The notes beneath the pieces are model-generated. The model saw nothing but the letters and a program-made list of their open reading frames with translations, did no database searches and was not told where the DNA came from. From NCBI RefSeq assembly GCF_949628265.1, contig NC_088787.1, positions 18,900,501 through 18,964,500 on the forward strand: a DNA stretch of 64,000 nt, read 5' to 3'. This DNA is from Cloeon dipterum. Taxonomy: Eukaryota > Arthropoda > Insecta > Ephemeroptera > Baetidae. Below are positions 38,027 to 59,400 of the stretch, piece by piece. The position numbers and the translations under genes are program-made. Every line of letters begins with the position of its first letter. Within the stretch, counting starts at the first letter, position 1.

Positions 38027-40004
38027 ATGCGGTGTTCACGCGGCCCCACCTATGGCACAGCAGTGTGCATTCTGTCAGCCCTCCTGTTCGCGCTTCCAGC
38101 CACTCACGGCTACCAGTCAGCGCCACCAGACGATCTGGACGAACTGCAGTGGGCTAACCTAGAAGTCGATGTGCCGTCCTCCAGAGGAATCGATTCAGTT
38201 CTTTACATCTCACCTCAGGTTATTAAACTCTTTGCCATAAATTTTGATTTTTATATAGTAATATCTCAGCAAAAATACGCCAAGTAAGTGTACCATGGCT
38301 TGGCAGGGGTAAATAAATGACATGTCTTGAGGCTCCAAAATAGAAGATTGCAAAACAAAAAGCTACGATTTTTGACAACGAATAACTTCACTCCAGGAGG
38401 TTCTACAGACTCCAACCAAAAACTGCTTTGAGCTCGTTTCGACGAGTACTTATGAATGCACGTAGAATTCCTCCGTTGACCCCGGAACATTCAGATTGAA
38501 ATTTTGAAAACGAATCTGGAAGAATGATATTTTTGCTTGAAATGTAGCTCTAATAGGTGGGCAAAACACATAAAAAAATGTGAGTGGTGTGTTCGGCTTA
38601 GTATTTCAAAATTAATTTTTGAATAATTTAAAACATGGTTTTTTCCTACCTGACAAAATTCAAAATTTTCAAAAACCCTTCATTTTGCTCGGGTTAGGCC
38701 TCATACTTCAGATTAACACTATAATTTTAACAAATTTAACCAAACTGTTTTCACCCCTAATCAAAAAGTTAATTTCACCCCCTTAATTTTCGGGAAAACG
38801 TTGATTTTGTCACAGAGAAACGATCGCTTATTTTTAAATATCTTTCTTTTTCTTATTTTAATTGTTTCTAATATAGCACAAAAATTAAATTCCAAATCAT
38901 ATTTTCACAATAGATTTATTTTTAAATTTGATTTTTTAGACAATGGGAGCAGATCGTGCCAAGAGAACTGGACTTGTTGGCGGCTATGGTGGTATGTCTG
39001 CAGGCGGCGGTGGAATTGGCGGCCCTTCACTCTCGATCGTCAACCCGCTGGACGTCCTGAGGCAACGCGTGGCGCTCGAAATCATGAGGCGAAAGCTGAA
39101 CGAGTCCAAGGAAAAAATCCAGGCCAACAGAGACATGCTGGACATTGTGGGCAAGCGCTCCATCGACTCCTACGACTACAGACGCCAGGCGCGCGACACC
39201 AGCAGGTATTAAATTTCATTTTTAACAGGCCCACATATTTCTTAATTAATTAATAGACGACGGGTCAAATGTTTTTTCATTAGAGTTCAACTTCTATGAC
39301 TCCTGGAACGATTAATAATGTCTCTGATAAAAACTCAACAAGCGCACACATAAAAATTTTGTTTAATTAAAATAAAAAATTCTTCCTCTTTTGACTAACT
39401 TTGGGCTGTTTTTCAGAAAACCGGTGGACGGGTTGAATGCTCTGAGCCACAATTCTCAGCATGTAAGTTTTCCTACTTTTTTTTGTCAACTTTGTTTGTC
39501 ATTTCTGAAAAATGCCGGTGAGTAGGAGGCAAAAGCTGCTGCTTCACTGCTGAAGAGAGTCCTCTCTTTAATGTAAAGATCTTTTCATCAGCAGAGAAAC
39601 TTAATAACGCGTGTGCGACTTTACTCTTGCCGGAGAAGAAAAGAGGCCAATTCGGCGTGCTTTTTAATAACTGAGCGGCCAAAATTTTGACTCTTTTCTT
39701 CAAAAGATCAAAGGAAAACTATGCACTCAAGCTTCCTCCCAGAAGAAAATTTTTTGTTCCTTCGTGGAATCGTATCCTTCCTTGTTTAAAAAAGCAATTC
39801 TTGTCGGGATATTGAAAGGCAGAATGTAAATTGCATTAGAATTTTAATCAATTACATTATTCTATTGAAGCACGTTTTCAAATTCGAAACAAACTGCTGA
39901 ATTTTGATATTTATGAAAGGTCGTCGCATTAATTTTAAATAATATTTCTTGTTTGATTAAAATATTAATTCTGTTTTCAGAGTCGGGTGTCGTCAGTGTT
40001 GTAG
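38027..40004 (+). CDS. Dh44: CRF-like diuretic hormone 44 (DH44) precursor
   Basis: Secreted neuropeptide precursor. In insects DH44 acts through class-B GPCRs and cAMP on Malpighian tubule secretion, feeding and activity rhythms. Coding exons 38027-38218, 38940-39205, 39417-39462 and 39981-40004 give 175 aa. A signal peptide (hydrophobic residues about 11-28, ending LPATHG) is followed by an acidic spacer, then AKR (71-73), the hormone (74-134), and GKR (135-137) giving a C-terminal valine amide. The hormone core [15 protein letters not shown] is diagnostic, followed by EIMRRKL and [11 protein letters not shown]. The predicted peptide is 61 residues, longer than the usual 44-47, because of a Gly-rich stretch after its initial TG. 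A 38-residue tail without recognisable peptide follows. An acceptor four bases before the ATG implies an upstream untranslated exon, probably at 17.8 kb. Confidence 0.95.
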
Positions 40005-41152
40005 ACGCGCGTAAGGTGCCGCTGTTCTGCCCTCCGAGAGAAAAGAAAATAAAATCTATCTTCTGCTGCAAAAAGCAAAACGAAACCGACCGACTTCCGC
40101 TTCTCCCTTTCCTCCCCTTTTAGTAACAGCTCTCCTATCAATCGACGAACACCTCTTTTCATCTACTTTTTCGAACATCTTTGCGCAATGTAAAAATAAC
40201 TGTCAGAAAACTATTCGTTCAATGTTCAATGTAGTACAAATTATCGATTAGTTCTTGATGGTGTCTGCTTTCTCTGGCATCTGCCCACTTTTTCTGATAA
40301 TTTCCATAATAGTCGAATTTCATGATTTGAAAATGTAGAGAAAAAAATGAAATATTCATATCTCCGGAAATAAAAACTGTTAGAGTGCATTCAGAAAAAA
40401 GATGGTGTAATTTAGAAATCTCATGATGATAATTTTCAGTTCCTGTTGCCGGTAAATGTTATGGTTCAAATATCCATTTGACTGCGTATTAAATTGTTGT
40501 TTAAAAATTATGCATATTCGAATCGAAAATGTGAAAAATCTATGGAAAACACTCAGAGGCTGGAATCTTTTCTTAAATGTAAATGTGGTGTTCGATTTGT
40601 GTTCAGTATTTTTTATCTCACTTCATTTTAGTGATAAATTCTTAGACGAATGTTGATGAAATTGGCAAATCTATTTTTATTTGACAAAATGTAAAAGATA
40701 ATTATTTCTGTACTAAGAGTGAGGAAATAAACAAAATATTTAATTGCACCAATGAGAGATTTTACTGAATGATCTAAATAATAGCGCAGATCGAAGTTAT
40801 ATAATAAATATCATTATCATAGCCAAGCTACTAACCTAATTGGAGAAAATCTTGTAGGTCAACAACTGTGAAATAGGGTAGTCTTAATGATTATTATGAG
40901 AATTATAAAGGGGCCAAAAACCATTTCTATTTTCTCAGAGGAACCTTTATCTTTTTTTCACCTTTTCAAAATTATTACGGTGCGTGTGTTAAGAGCATTT
41001 TTAGGTTATCACAAAGATTAAACCTAAACCCGCCACACAGAAACAAATATGTCACGCATTGATATGCATTTCAAATATTTATTTGGTTTTTTTACTCCAC
41101 CAGGAGTGTTATTAGGAATTTGCTGATAATTTTCAGATCTAAAATATTTTAA
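40005..41152. other. Convergent 3' region between DH44 and Mpv17
   Basis: AT-rich sequence holding the 3' UTRs of two converging genes. AATAAA at 40048-40053 could end the DH44 transcript. On the minus strand, AATAAA (41083-41078) could end Mpv17. No coding sequence is recognised. Confidence 0.5.
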
Positions 41153-41877
41153 CTATTTTTCTTTGGTATCAACAGTCATGGGTGAGTTTGCTTTCCAGGA
41201 GACAAACACATTCCAGAAGAGGGCTACGACTTGCACCACAAGCACCTGGTACTGAAGGGGCACCCAGTAGAAGTTGGCAATTTGCACCCAAGGCCAGATC
41301 TGCAAGCAAGCGCACAAGTTGCAGTTTCCGTTTCAACTACTTTGTAATTGTTTTACTTGGTAGTTGGCTTTCAAGACGGGCCAGTACTCCTTGCCCAACT
41401 TCTCTTTGGCCTCGTTCAAACTCTGTCCGTTGGCAAGTGGCACAATAGTGAGGATGGAGGCGAGAACTGCCGGCGCGAACAATACTTGGTCCAGGACGAC
41501 CTTTTTCAGGGCCACTTTCGGCTGTCCTCCGGTGCCAAACAGGCTCTGCAGAGTTCCGTACCACAGCCTCAAGCTCGGACCCTTAGAGTGAACACCAAAA
41601 TTTTGAATAGTTCAGGAACAAGTCTGTTAAATGAAAAACTAACCAAGTAGAAAAATCCTATTGCTGTGAAGGTGCCAGTTCTGCGCACGTCGATGGCCAG
41701 CAGTGTCTTTTTGTCCAGGGTGACCTGAGCTATCACGTCTCCAGCCCCCATCAAAAAGCCTTGAACGAGAAAATTAAATTACAAATAAATTAAATCATAG
41801 GCGAGATTCAGACCTGTCTGCACGGCTTGAGTGACGATAGGGTGTTTTTCTAAGATTTTCCTATACGCGCGAAGCAT
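41153..41877 (-). CDS. Mpv17: Mpv17-family mitochondrial inner-membrane protein
   Basis: Member of the Mpv17/PMP22 family. Mpv17 is a small inner mitochondrial membrane protein needed for mitochondrial DNA maintenance, probably a channel. Exons 41877-41814, 41759-41644, 41581-41357 and 41299-41153 give 183 aa (human MPV17 176). Family features in order are [13 protein letters not shown] at the N-terminus, [49 protein letters not shown], the loop [14 protein letters not shown], and the C-terminal signature [20 protein letters not shown] with [12 protein letters not shown]. Four hydrophobic segments are visible. An in-frame ATG further upstream exists, but the chosen start matches the family and follows a possible CAG acceptor, so an untranslated exon upstream is likely. 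MPV17 itself rather than a paralogue is probable from length. Confidence 0.9.
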
Positions 41878-42392
41878 GACAGCAGCTGATTTGTGGGTTT
41901 TGCGAAATATTAGAATACAGAAAAACCAAAATTTTAATTTCGAACTATCACGTTTTAATTTATCAACATCCGAGTGATATGAAATGTACCATAACAAGGT
42001 ACACCGCCGCGATCACGATCTCTGCCTTCTGACCTGTCGCCGGCAAACAACACCCGCGGCCTCGACGCTCAGCGGACTCACGTGTAGGCTTAGCACACAT
42101 CAATGAAATACAGCGTTGGCACTGCCATCTCTTTCTTTGTTATTTAACTATTTATTTTCATTGATTATAGTTGTTGTTGGTACTTTTGGGAAATCATTAA
42201 AATAATTGCAAAATTAATTTCATTTTAAGAAACGGCCATTTTTAATTTATTTTATTTGTGTAGCAAAATTAAAATATGACTGGAATTATTTTTGCTTAGA
42301 TTTTTTATTCGCTTAACATTTAATAACAATTACTTACAATAAAATAATTTACTTTTTAGTGGGAAAATATAGCACATTTTTGGAACTAAAAT
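41878..42392. promoter_or_regulatory. Mpv17 upstream / CCT copy A downstream region
   Basis: 515 bp between the Mpv17 start and the CCT copy A stop, both on the minus strand. The part at about 42000-42130 is GC-rich and carries a CACGTG E-box (42079-42084) and a possible untranslated exon of Mpv17 (minus-strand donors near 41990 and 42080). The remainder is AT-rich 3' UTR-like sequence. Confidence 0.35.
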
Positions 42393-44875
<2,483 letters not shown>

Positions 44876-46802
44876 TGGCACTTATAGAAGTGGCGTCGAG
44901 ACCTGCTTAGCGCATACGGCGCGATAAACAGCGACTGAAGACGCCACGAGGTTAATAAATATCAAAGTTTTGAAATGAAAAGCCTCGATCTGATAGTATA
45001 ACGATTGTACTACATGTCACGTCCCATTGATGATATCATAACTTATTAATAATTGAACTTTGAACGCAATACTGAGCTTTTTTTCCAAGTGGTCGTAGAA
45101 ATACAGTATTTTAAAATTTTCTTCATAGTTCCGTAGTCGATGGATGAAACTTGGCCTTCATAATTATGTGAGTCAGAAACCAGATAGATACTGGAATATG
45201 CCTTGCAATATTGTATCTTACAGAAACGCGGAAATCCTCCTGGTAGTTGTATTTTATAGATAAAAATTAGCACCTTGAAAGCATCTTCTATCAATGCAAG
45301 AAATTAGTTTTCCAATTTTTAAACGAATAAAAATTTTGATCAAAAACTACAAATAAATTAGGAAAATAAATGGAAAATATAATTAATTTAAAAAGATCCA
45401 TTTTGTACAACAGTGGATTTGAGTGAAAAAAGCGCGTGGACCAAAAAGGACATGGTATTGACCCATCTGATGATTCTTTTGGGCTTATCAGCTTTGACCT
45501 CTGGATCGTGATAATTTTACACGAAGAGTGATCACGCCACACTGACCAGTGACTGTTATCTTGAGAAAAGCGATAGCACACATCTTGAGTTGAACACGTT
45601 ATATGGTGCGTGATAAAATGCTGAGACACGCCAATGAAATCTAGATGCAACAATGATTCATCACTCGTATGTTTACATCCATTTGTGCGAACTGCAAAAA
45701 GATTGTGCATATTATTACAAAAAGGTATGGATAAAGAAAAGGCAAAGATTCTATAATAGAATACATGGTAGCATGTTTTGCATTTTTATTATATTTTTTC
45801 AGCTAAATACGGTCATCTGAAATGAATGCGTTTAAATATTTTTGTAGGATTAAATTTTCTCAACAAGTATGTTATATGCATTTTGACATTTTTGCTACAT
45901 TCACAATAACTTGCTTCTTGCAATGCGTTTTATCGAAATAGAGTAGCCGCTTTTTTATTTTTCGTCAGACATTTTACCATCACTCTTTTTGTTTATCGAT
46001 GCTGTGTACATAATAATCATTAATTTGTGTTGTTGCAAATATTTGTGAGCAAGACTAACAAACTCTTTCACTGCTTCACTATACAACAGTTCCACTATTT
46101 ATGAAATCAAACAAGAGCAAAAGTTTCAACAGTCGTCTGTTAGGAATGTCGCTTTTAGCAACCATGATCATCATTATGAGGCACTACCGCAACTTCAAAT
46201 CCAATGGCTACTATTGAATAAAATAGAAAAATTGCTTAGCATGCAGAAAATATGGAGATTGCAAAAAGTTCTACAAAATATTTCAAGTCGAGCTCAGTAC
46301 GTTTCTTTTCATCAATCAATAAATTACTAAACGCTACGATTTTAGAATTAAACGTAAACAACAAGCTACAAAGCATCAGGAACTAGGTATGCAGAAGAGT
46401 GAGAACAATCTGAATTGAAGAGTGTGTGTGTGTGTTTGTGTGTATCGGAATCAGTGAATTTTGCAACTGATAATACTAGTAGTGCAGATCTGAGAGCTGG
46501 TGTTTAGAAATTTGGCTATCAGACAGATTCTGAGTAATTCCATCTCTCCATCAGCGTCGCGTCCCGTTACAAATAACTGAATAAAAAATAGTCTCGCTTT
46601 CCTTAATTTGATTATGGTCATAATTTCAGGTGTAAGACCTTTCCTTCCCAAAAAAAGATCGATCAATAACAAAATCAACAATATTTCGCCACTCCTTGAC
46701 GCAAACGGCACAGTTTAATCAACATGCATGTAGGGCTGGCTCCCGGGATGCAAAACATCGCCCAGATCGGGTATCAGCGGTGGATTCGGGCGTCTATCAC
46801 AT
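44876..46802. other. Region between the two CCT genes
   Basis: The first 80 bp upstream of copy A are GC-rich and probably promoter and 5' UTR. The rest is AT-rich. A 139-codon open frame on the minus strand (45710-45291) has no recognisable domain, no hydrophobic signal and no clear splice context. I do not call it a gene. A (GT)n microsatellite is at 46422-46443. ATTAAA on the minus strand (46717-46712) may be the poly(A) signal of copy B. Confidence 0.5.
46422..46443 (+). repeat. (GT)n microsatellite
   Basis: Twenty-two bases of GT repeat with one interrupting T-run. It lies about 360 bp beyond the copy B stop codon. Confidence 0.8.
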
Positions 46803-54574
<7,772 letters not shown>

Positions 54575-55766
54575 GGCAAATTTGATAGAACTTGTTAAAT
54601 CTGAAAACAAGCACCGACCTGTACATTATGTTACGATAGAGTTGATTAATAATTATGAAAAATATGTAATACTTACTAAGAAAATTTAGGAAAATCTTTA
54701 GCAAAAATATAAAATAAGTAGATCAAAACCACTCTAATTTTTGGGGACTGTAAATAAGCAGGAAAAATTTATTTGCAAAATATTGTTCACAAACACGACA
54801 AACACCTGAAAAGTACATTGACACAGATTAAGTGAAAAATAAACATTCTTCTAAGCTGGTTTTCCAAAATCTCCTACGATATCAAGAATGAAGGTGCGGA
54901 TTGAAAGAAAGTGATGACACACCATGCACTTATAATCCTTATAATCATATCAGAATCCGTGATCTGGGTTACGAAGGAGGGAAAAAATATTATCTCCGCC
55001 GCGTTTCACGTTCGATTGATTCGACAGTTAGATACAGAAATGGCAAGCGAAGAATTGCGTGTAAAATATATTGAAGTGATTGGCGACCAGGAATGATCAC
55101 TCACCAAGAGATGCAGAACGTTTTGCCGATTAATAGGCTAACAACATCACGCGTGTGTTGCGCATGAAGGAATTAAAGAAACTTCTTAACAGAGCATCGA
55201 GAAAACGGTATATCTACGTCCACCGAAAACACACCACCTTGTGTATTGACCAATGACGTAGCCGGAAAGGGAGGCGGGTTCCGACAATAGTGACGTTGCC
55301 AATGATCACGCCCATTTTTTGAACGGGAAAGTTGCCAATTTTCGCCCACTGCTAGTGGTCCCACCTTCCCACCGCGTTGCGATTGAAATTCCAGCACTTT
55401 CTAATAAATATTTTGGATTGAGAAAAATTATTAAAAATAAGTAATGATCCTTTAATATGATCAGAAACAAATATCCTGACTACATACAATATAATAATAT
55501 CCTGACAATATATATAACATTCCGTAATCTGGAAAATATTGATTAAAAGGGTGTTAACTTTACCGGCTTTACATGAGATGAGTAGCAAGTTTGTGTGGAT
55601 TTCCTGTGAATGCTCGAAAGCGGCAGAACAGCAAAAATAAATTTCATAACAACTGCCAGACAGTACCAGCTGAAGAGCGGTGATCCATCTCCGCCACGTA
55701 ACTGCACTCTGATAAAAACGGTGTCTGCTAGTTGTTTATTCGCTCTTTGCTTATTTCGGTACTCAC

Positions 55767-55840
55767 TGGCCATGAGCCAGAATGGAGCGAGGGCTCAGAA
55801 TATTCAACACCGACCACACCACAAGATCCTCTGACCAATC
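55767..55840 (-). other. Possible untranslated leader exon of CCT isoform 1a
   Basis: On the minus strand an inverted CCAAT box (ATTGG, 55839-55835) is followed by a GC-richer stretch and the strong donor GGCCA/GTGAGTAC (donor G at 55766). This is the best candidate partner of the exon 1a acceptor. An ATG (55773-55771) seven bases before the donor would join in frame with exon 1a, adding about nine residues. It is speculative without transcript data. Confidence 0.3.
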
Positions 55841-55849
55841 GCCGCTGGT

Positions 55850-56412
55850 TGATTCAAGGTGTAAGCAGCGGTGCCTGCGTTTAAGTTTCAAGGCTGCTGA
55901 GAGGTTGCATGGGTGAAAAAGGAAATAGAAGGAAATAAAACTGCGGTGGATTGTTTACCATCTTCTCCTATTATCGCATCAGTGTAGTAATCGCAGCATG
56001 CCGTTACAAAAAGGAATACAAATGATAATGAGGATAGTGCTAATATTCAAGGTCTTTGTCGAAAAACTGTGCTCCAGGCTTAATCTGTGTTACAATAATA
56101 ATTAACAGTAAGTTTCCAATTGGCGCTCTTGCCTAACGTAAGTTGTAATTAAATTAGCGCCTGTCAACTTCGAGTTACATTAGGATAAAAAATTGCAATC
56201 ATATTGTTCATGCACACGTCAATCACTTGCTGCTAAAATTCATCACCATGATCTCTAATAGGAATAGAGACGCTAAGAACCTGGCTCTGGTTTGAGACAT
56301 GATAAGAGCATTTTTGAATGGGTTAAAATGGAAATAAACAGACTAAATTATTTTACATGTTTCCATCTCTCTTTTGCTCCACTGGATCAATGCATAAATA
56401 AACTGGGGGTGG
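55850..56412. other. Intergenic region between importin-5 and CCT copy B
   Basis: AT-rich with no coding signal. It should contain the 3' UTR of importin-5 (minus strand) and the promoter of CCT isoform 1a. Confidence 0.4.
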
Positions 56413-59400
56413 TCAATTGGCTGCTGGGGTGCTCATAAACGTGTGTAAGGCTTGCTGCTGCTCTAGCGTGAGTTGTCCAACACAGGCCTCAAAAATTGTT
56501 CCGTTAGCCTGCGACTGGATGTGCTTCAAGAGGCGCACCATTCTCTGGGCGACCTCGGTTGTAGGATCGAGGGCTTCTTTGGCAAACGCCTCTGCCATTA
56601 CGGCGATGATGCGAGCCACATTTGAGTTGTTATTTCCCAGCACCGCCTGGTTGTTGGACTCCATCAAGTCGCACAGGAATCCGTATATGTGGGGAGCTTC
56701 ATCAATGTCCTCCCACACTGGCAGCCACGACAGCCTGCAGGAAAAGGAAGTTTTTAGAAGAGGGCAGTCAAGATATCAATTAGAAATAAACATTCTTGAC
56801 CCACTGGTTCCTAAGATTAGGGCGAAATTTGCTGGAGGAGTTGCCGTAGTGTTCCTATGAAAAACCCTAACATATTGGCTCAAAATTCCAAAAATTGCCT
56901 ATATTACAAGGGGCTCAAGTTTGCGGTTTCTAGAAAAGGTGATTTTTATTAACCTTTGTCTCATTTGAGGTACAAAATAAATTTGATGTCAAAAGTAAAC
57001 TAAATTTAACGCCAAGCAACTTGCCCATGGCGACCAACTTTGCAGGTCAAAAATCAACGTTAACTGGTCGAATTTTTCTGAAAAATCTGACACCCTATAG
57101 TACATAGAATTTCGAAAATCCAACATAGCCAAAACGGGGCTCTTACACGTGAAAGTTGACAAACATCTTTCTTGCACACTGAAAATAATTAATTTTGTTT
57201 GATAGGGAATTTTGGTGCAAATTTCGAGGGAATTTCCCCTTGCCATTTTTTATTTTAATTAAATAGGTCAGAAATCGGCGTTCATAGAGTCGTTTTATGT
57301 TTTTCGCCACAAGAAACTCAATTTCATAAATTCGTTGTAATACCAACAGTTTACCACCCCCCCCCCCCACCCACCCCTATATTTTGAACAATCATTCAGT
57401 GGAATTAGAAGGCATTTCAAGCCGTTATAAATGATTTCAATTTTGACAGTAAAAATAAATCAGCATGTTAATAAGTGACTCCTGATTGTAAGGTTATCAA
57501 CGGATTACCAATAGCAGATATTATGTCAGGATTTTGATTAAATCAGCTGAGAAAAGCAAAATGCTAGCTCAGGGACATCTGGGGGGGGGGGACTTTTAAG
57601 ATAAAACTTATTGTTAGATGATGAAATACTGAGACTCAAGTGGCTCAGATTGATAATCTTATGTCCAATTTTTTGGTGTATTTGGTGTTAAAAAATAGCC
57701 TACCAGTGGGGGATGACTTCATCCTTGTTGATGTTGGCTGGACTGTACTTGAGAATCTTGGTGACCGCAGATATCGCATTTTCTGTGGCATTATTATTCT
57801 CGACACTGCGAGATTCAGGCGCACTGATGACCTTAATAAGCTTGGCAAGTGCCTCTGTGCAAGCAACAGAGTAGGCTGGTCCACCGTACTGGCCCATCAC
57901 GCCACAGCCGTAGACAGCTGCCTGGCGCACCTCAGCCGAACCGTCCTCAGTATAAGTAAGCAACTGTTGCAGGAAAAATTGCTGGTACCGAACGCTGGCG
58001 GGTCCGCAAAATTCGATAAGGTCGTCAAAGACGCACAAGGCCCACTGTCTGTCTGACCACGTCATGCCATCACCCTGTTTAAGAAAACGGTTTAATGAAG
58101 ATCCGGACAGTTTTAATTTCTTTAATGATTTTACCAGCATTTTTGTGTAGTGGCCAACAATTTGGTCAAAGAATGGGAAGAAGAGTTCCTTGTACGTGCT
58201 GAATAAAGCGTGTATCACATCTGACACCTTGCTGAGCAGGTAAACATCTTCTGTGTCCTCGTCAACGAGTTGTTCTTCGACAACCTAACAAAATATTATT
58301 TGATGTAAAAACCAGAATTTAAATCAATAATTCACTAAACAAGTCCCAATTAAATCATTTATTCTAAGGCAAACTTAAGAAGAGTAGCTTGAAAGATAAT
58401 TACTTCATCATAGTCCTCGTCCTTTCTCTTTTCCTGCCTGTCTTCAGCATGTGTGAAGTGCTCCTTCAAGAGCTTGTCCAATATTCTAATTAATTCGGTC
58501 ATAGTGGCCTCAGTCAAACAGCCTTCGCCGAGTGTTTCGATGCACTGCAAAATTTGCCTTACAATTTTGTTGGAAAACAATTTATAAGGAACGTACCTTG
58601 GATAAAGAGAACATCAACTCGCTAAGAACTTCATTTTCAGGCTCGGTGTCAATGGCCTTCAGCAGTTCTGGACAAATGTACGACCACATCCCTTGCAAGA
58701 ACTCAGGACCTTTGATTTTGGCGCACTCAAGCAGGTAAGGCAGGGACTCTGCTGCAGCACTTCGGACTCCGTCATGGAAGTAGAACTTGAGCAGCGGTAC
58801 CATTAGTTTGACGACCTCCTCGGAGTACGGGGAGAAGCCCTCGTTCAATTCACGCGCGTAGCACACAAGCATTTCGCAGGCAGACGCTTTGTCCTCAAGC
58901 CCAGCGGTGCGTATGCCGAAGTTCTGCTGTTCTCCCAAAGAAACGAACTGCCAGTCGACGTCATTTTCGAACCCGGTCATGTCGTCATTGTCAAAGACAG
59001 CCACCTCGGGCTTCATGGAGGCAGTTTTCAGCACAGGGCCCATCACCATCGGCAAGTACTGCACAAAGTCCTTGCCAAGGATTCTGCACATGCGCGCCCA
59101 AGCAGAAATCAGGTAGGATGTCTGAGGGTCGTCTTCAGGCAACTCTTCGGTCTGGGTTTTCAGCAGCAAGTTCATGATCTCATTCGCGTCCATGCGGAAC
59201 TGCAATTTGAAATTACACAATGAGAAACCACTTACTTCTTTGAATTAATAAATTAATGCACACAAAAATTTCGCTATTTCACTCTAAAACATTCAAACTT
59301 TAATAATAAACTAAAAAATTACTCAAATTTAAAAAAAATGCAAATGAAAAATAGATAGCTGTCTAAATAGGCATCTTTTGGAAAACGTTTTATATGTTCT

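Noticed and set aside
44880-44890. TATAAG just upstream of the CCT copy A start codon
   Set aside because: Only about 10 bp from the ATG; transcription from it would start beyond the start codon.
45291-45710. 139-codon minus-strand open frame between the CCT genes
   Set aside because: It is the longest unassigned frame, but has no recognisable domain, signal peptide or family motif, ends in low-complexity AT-rich residues and has no supporting splice context.
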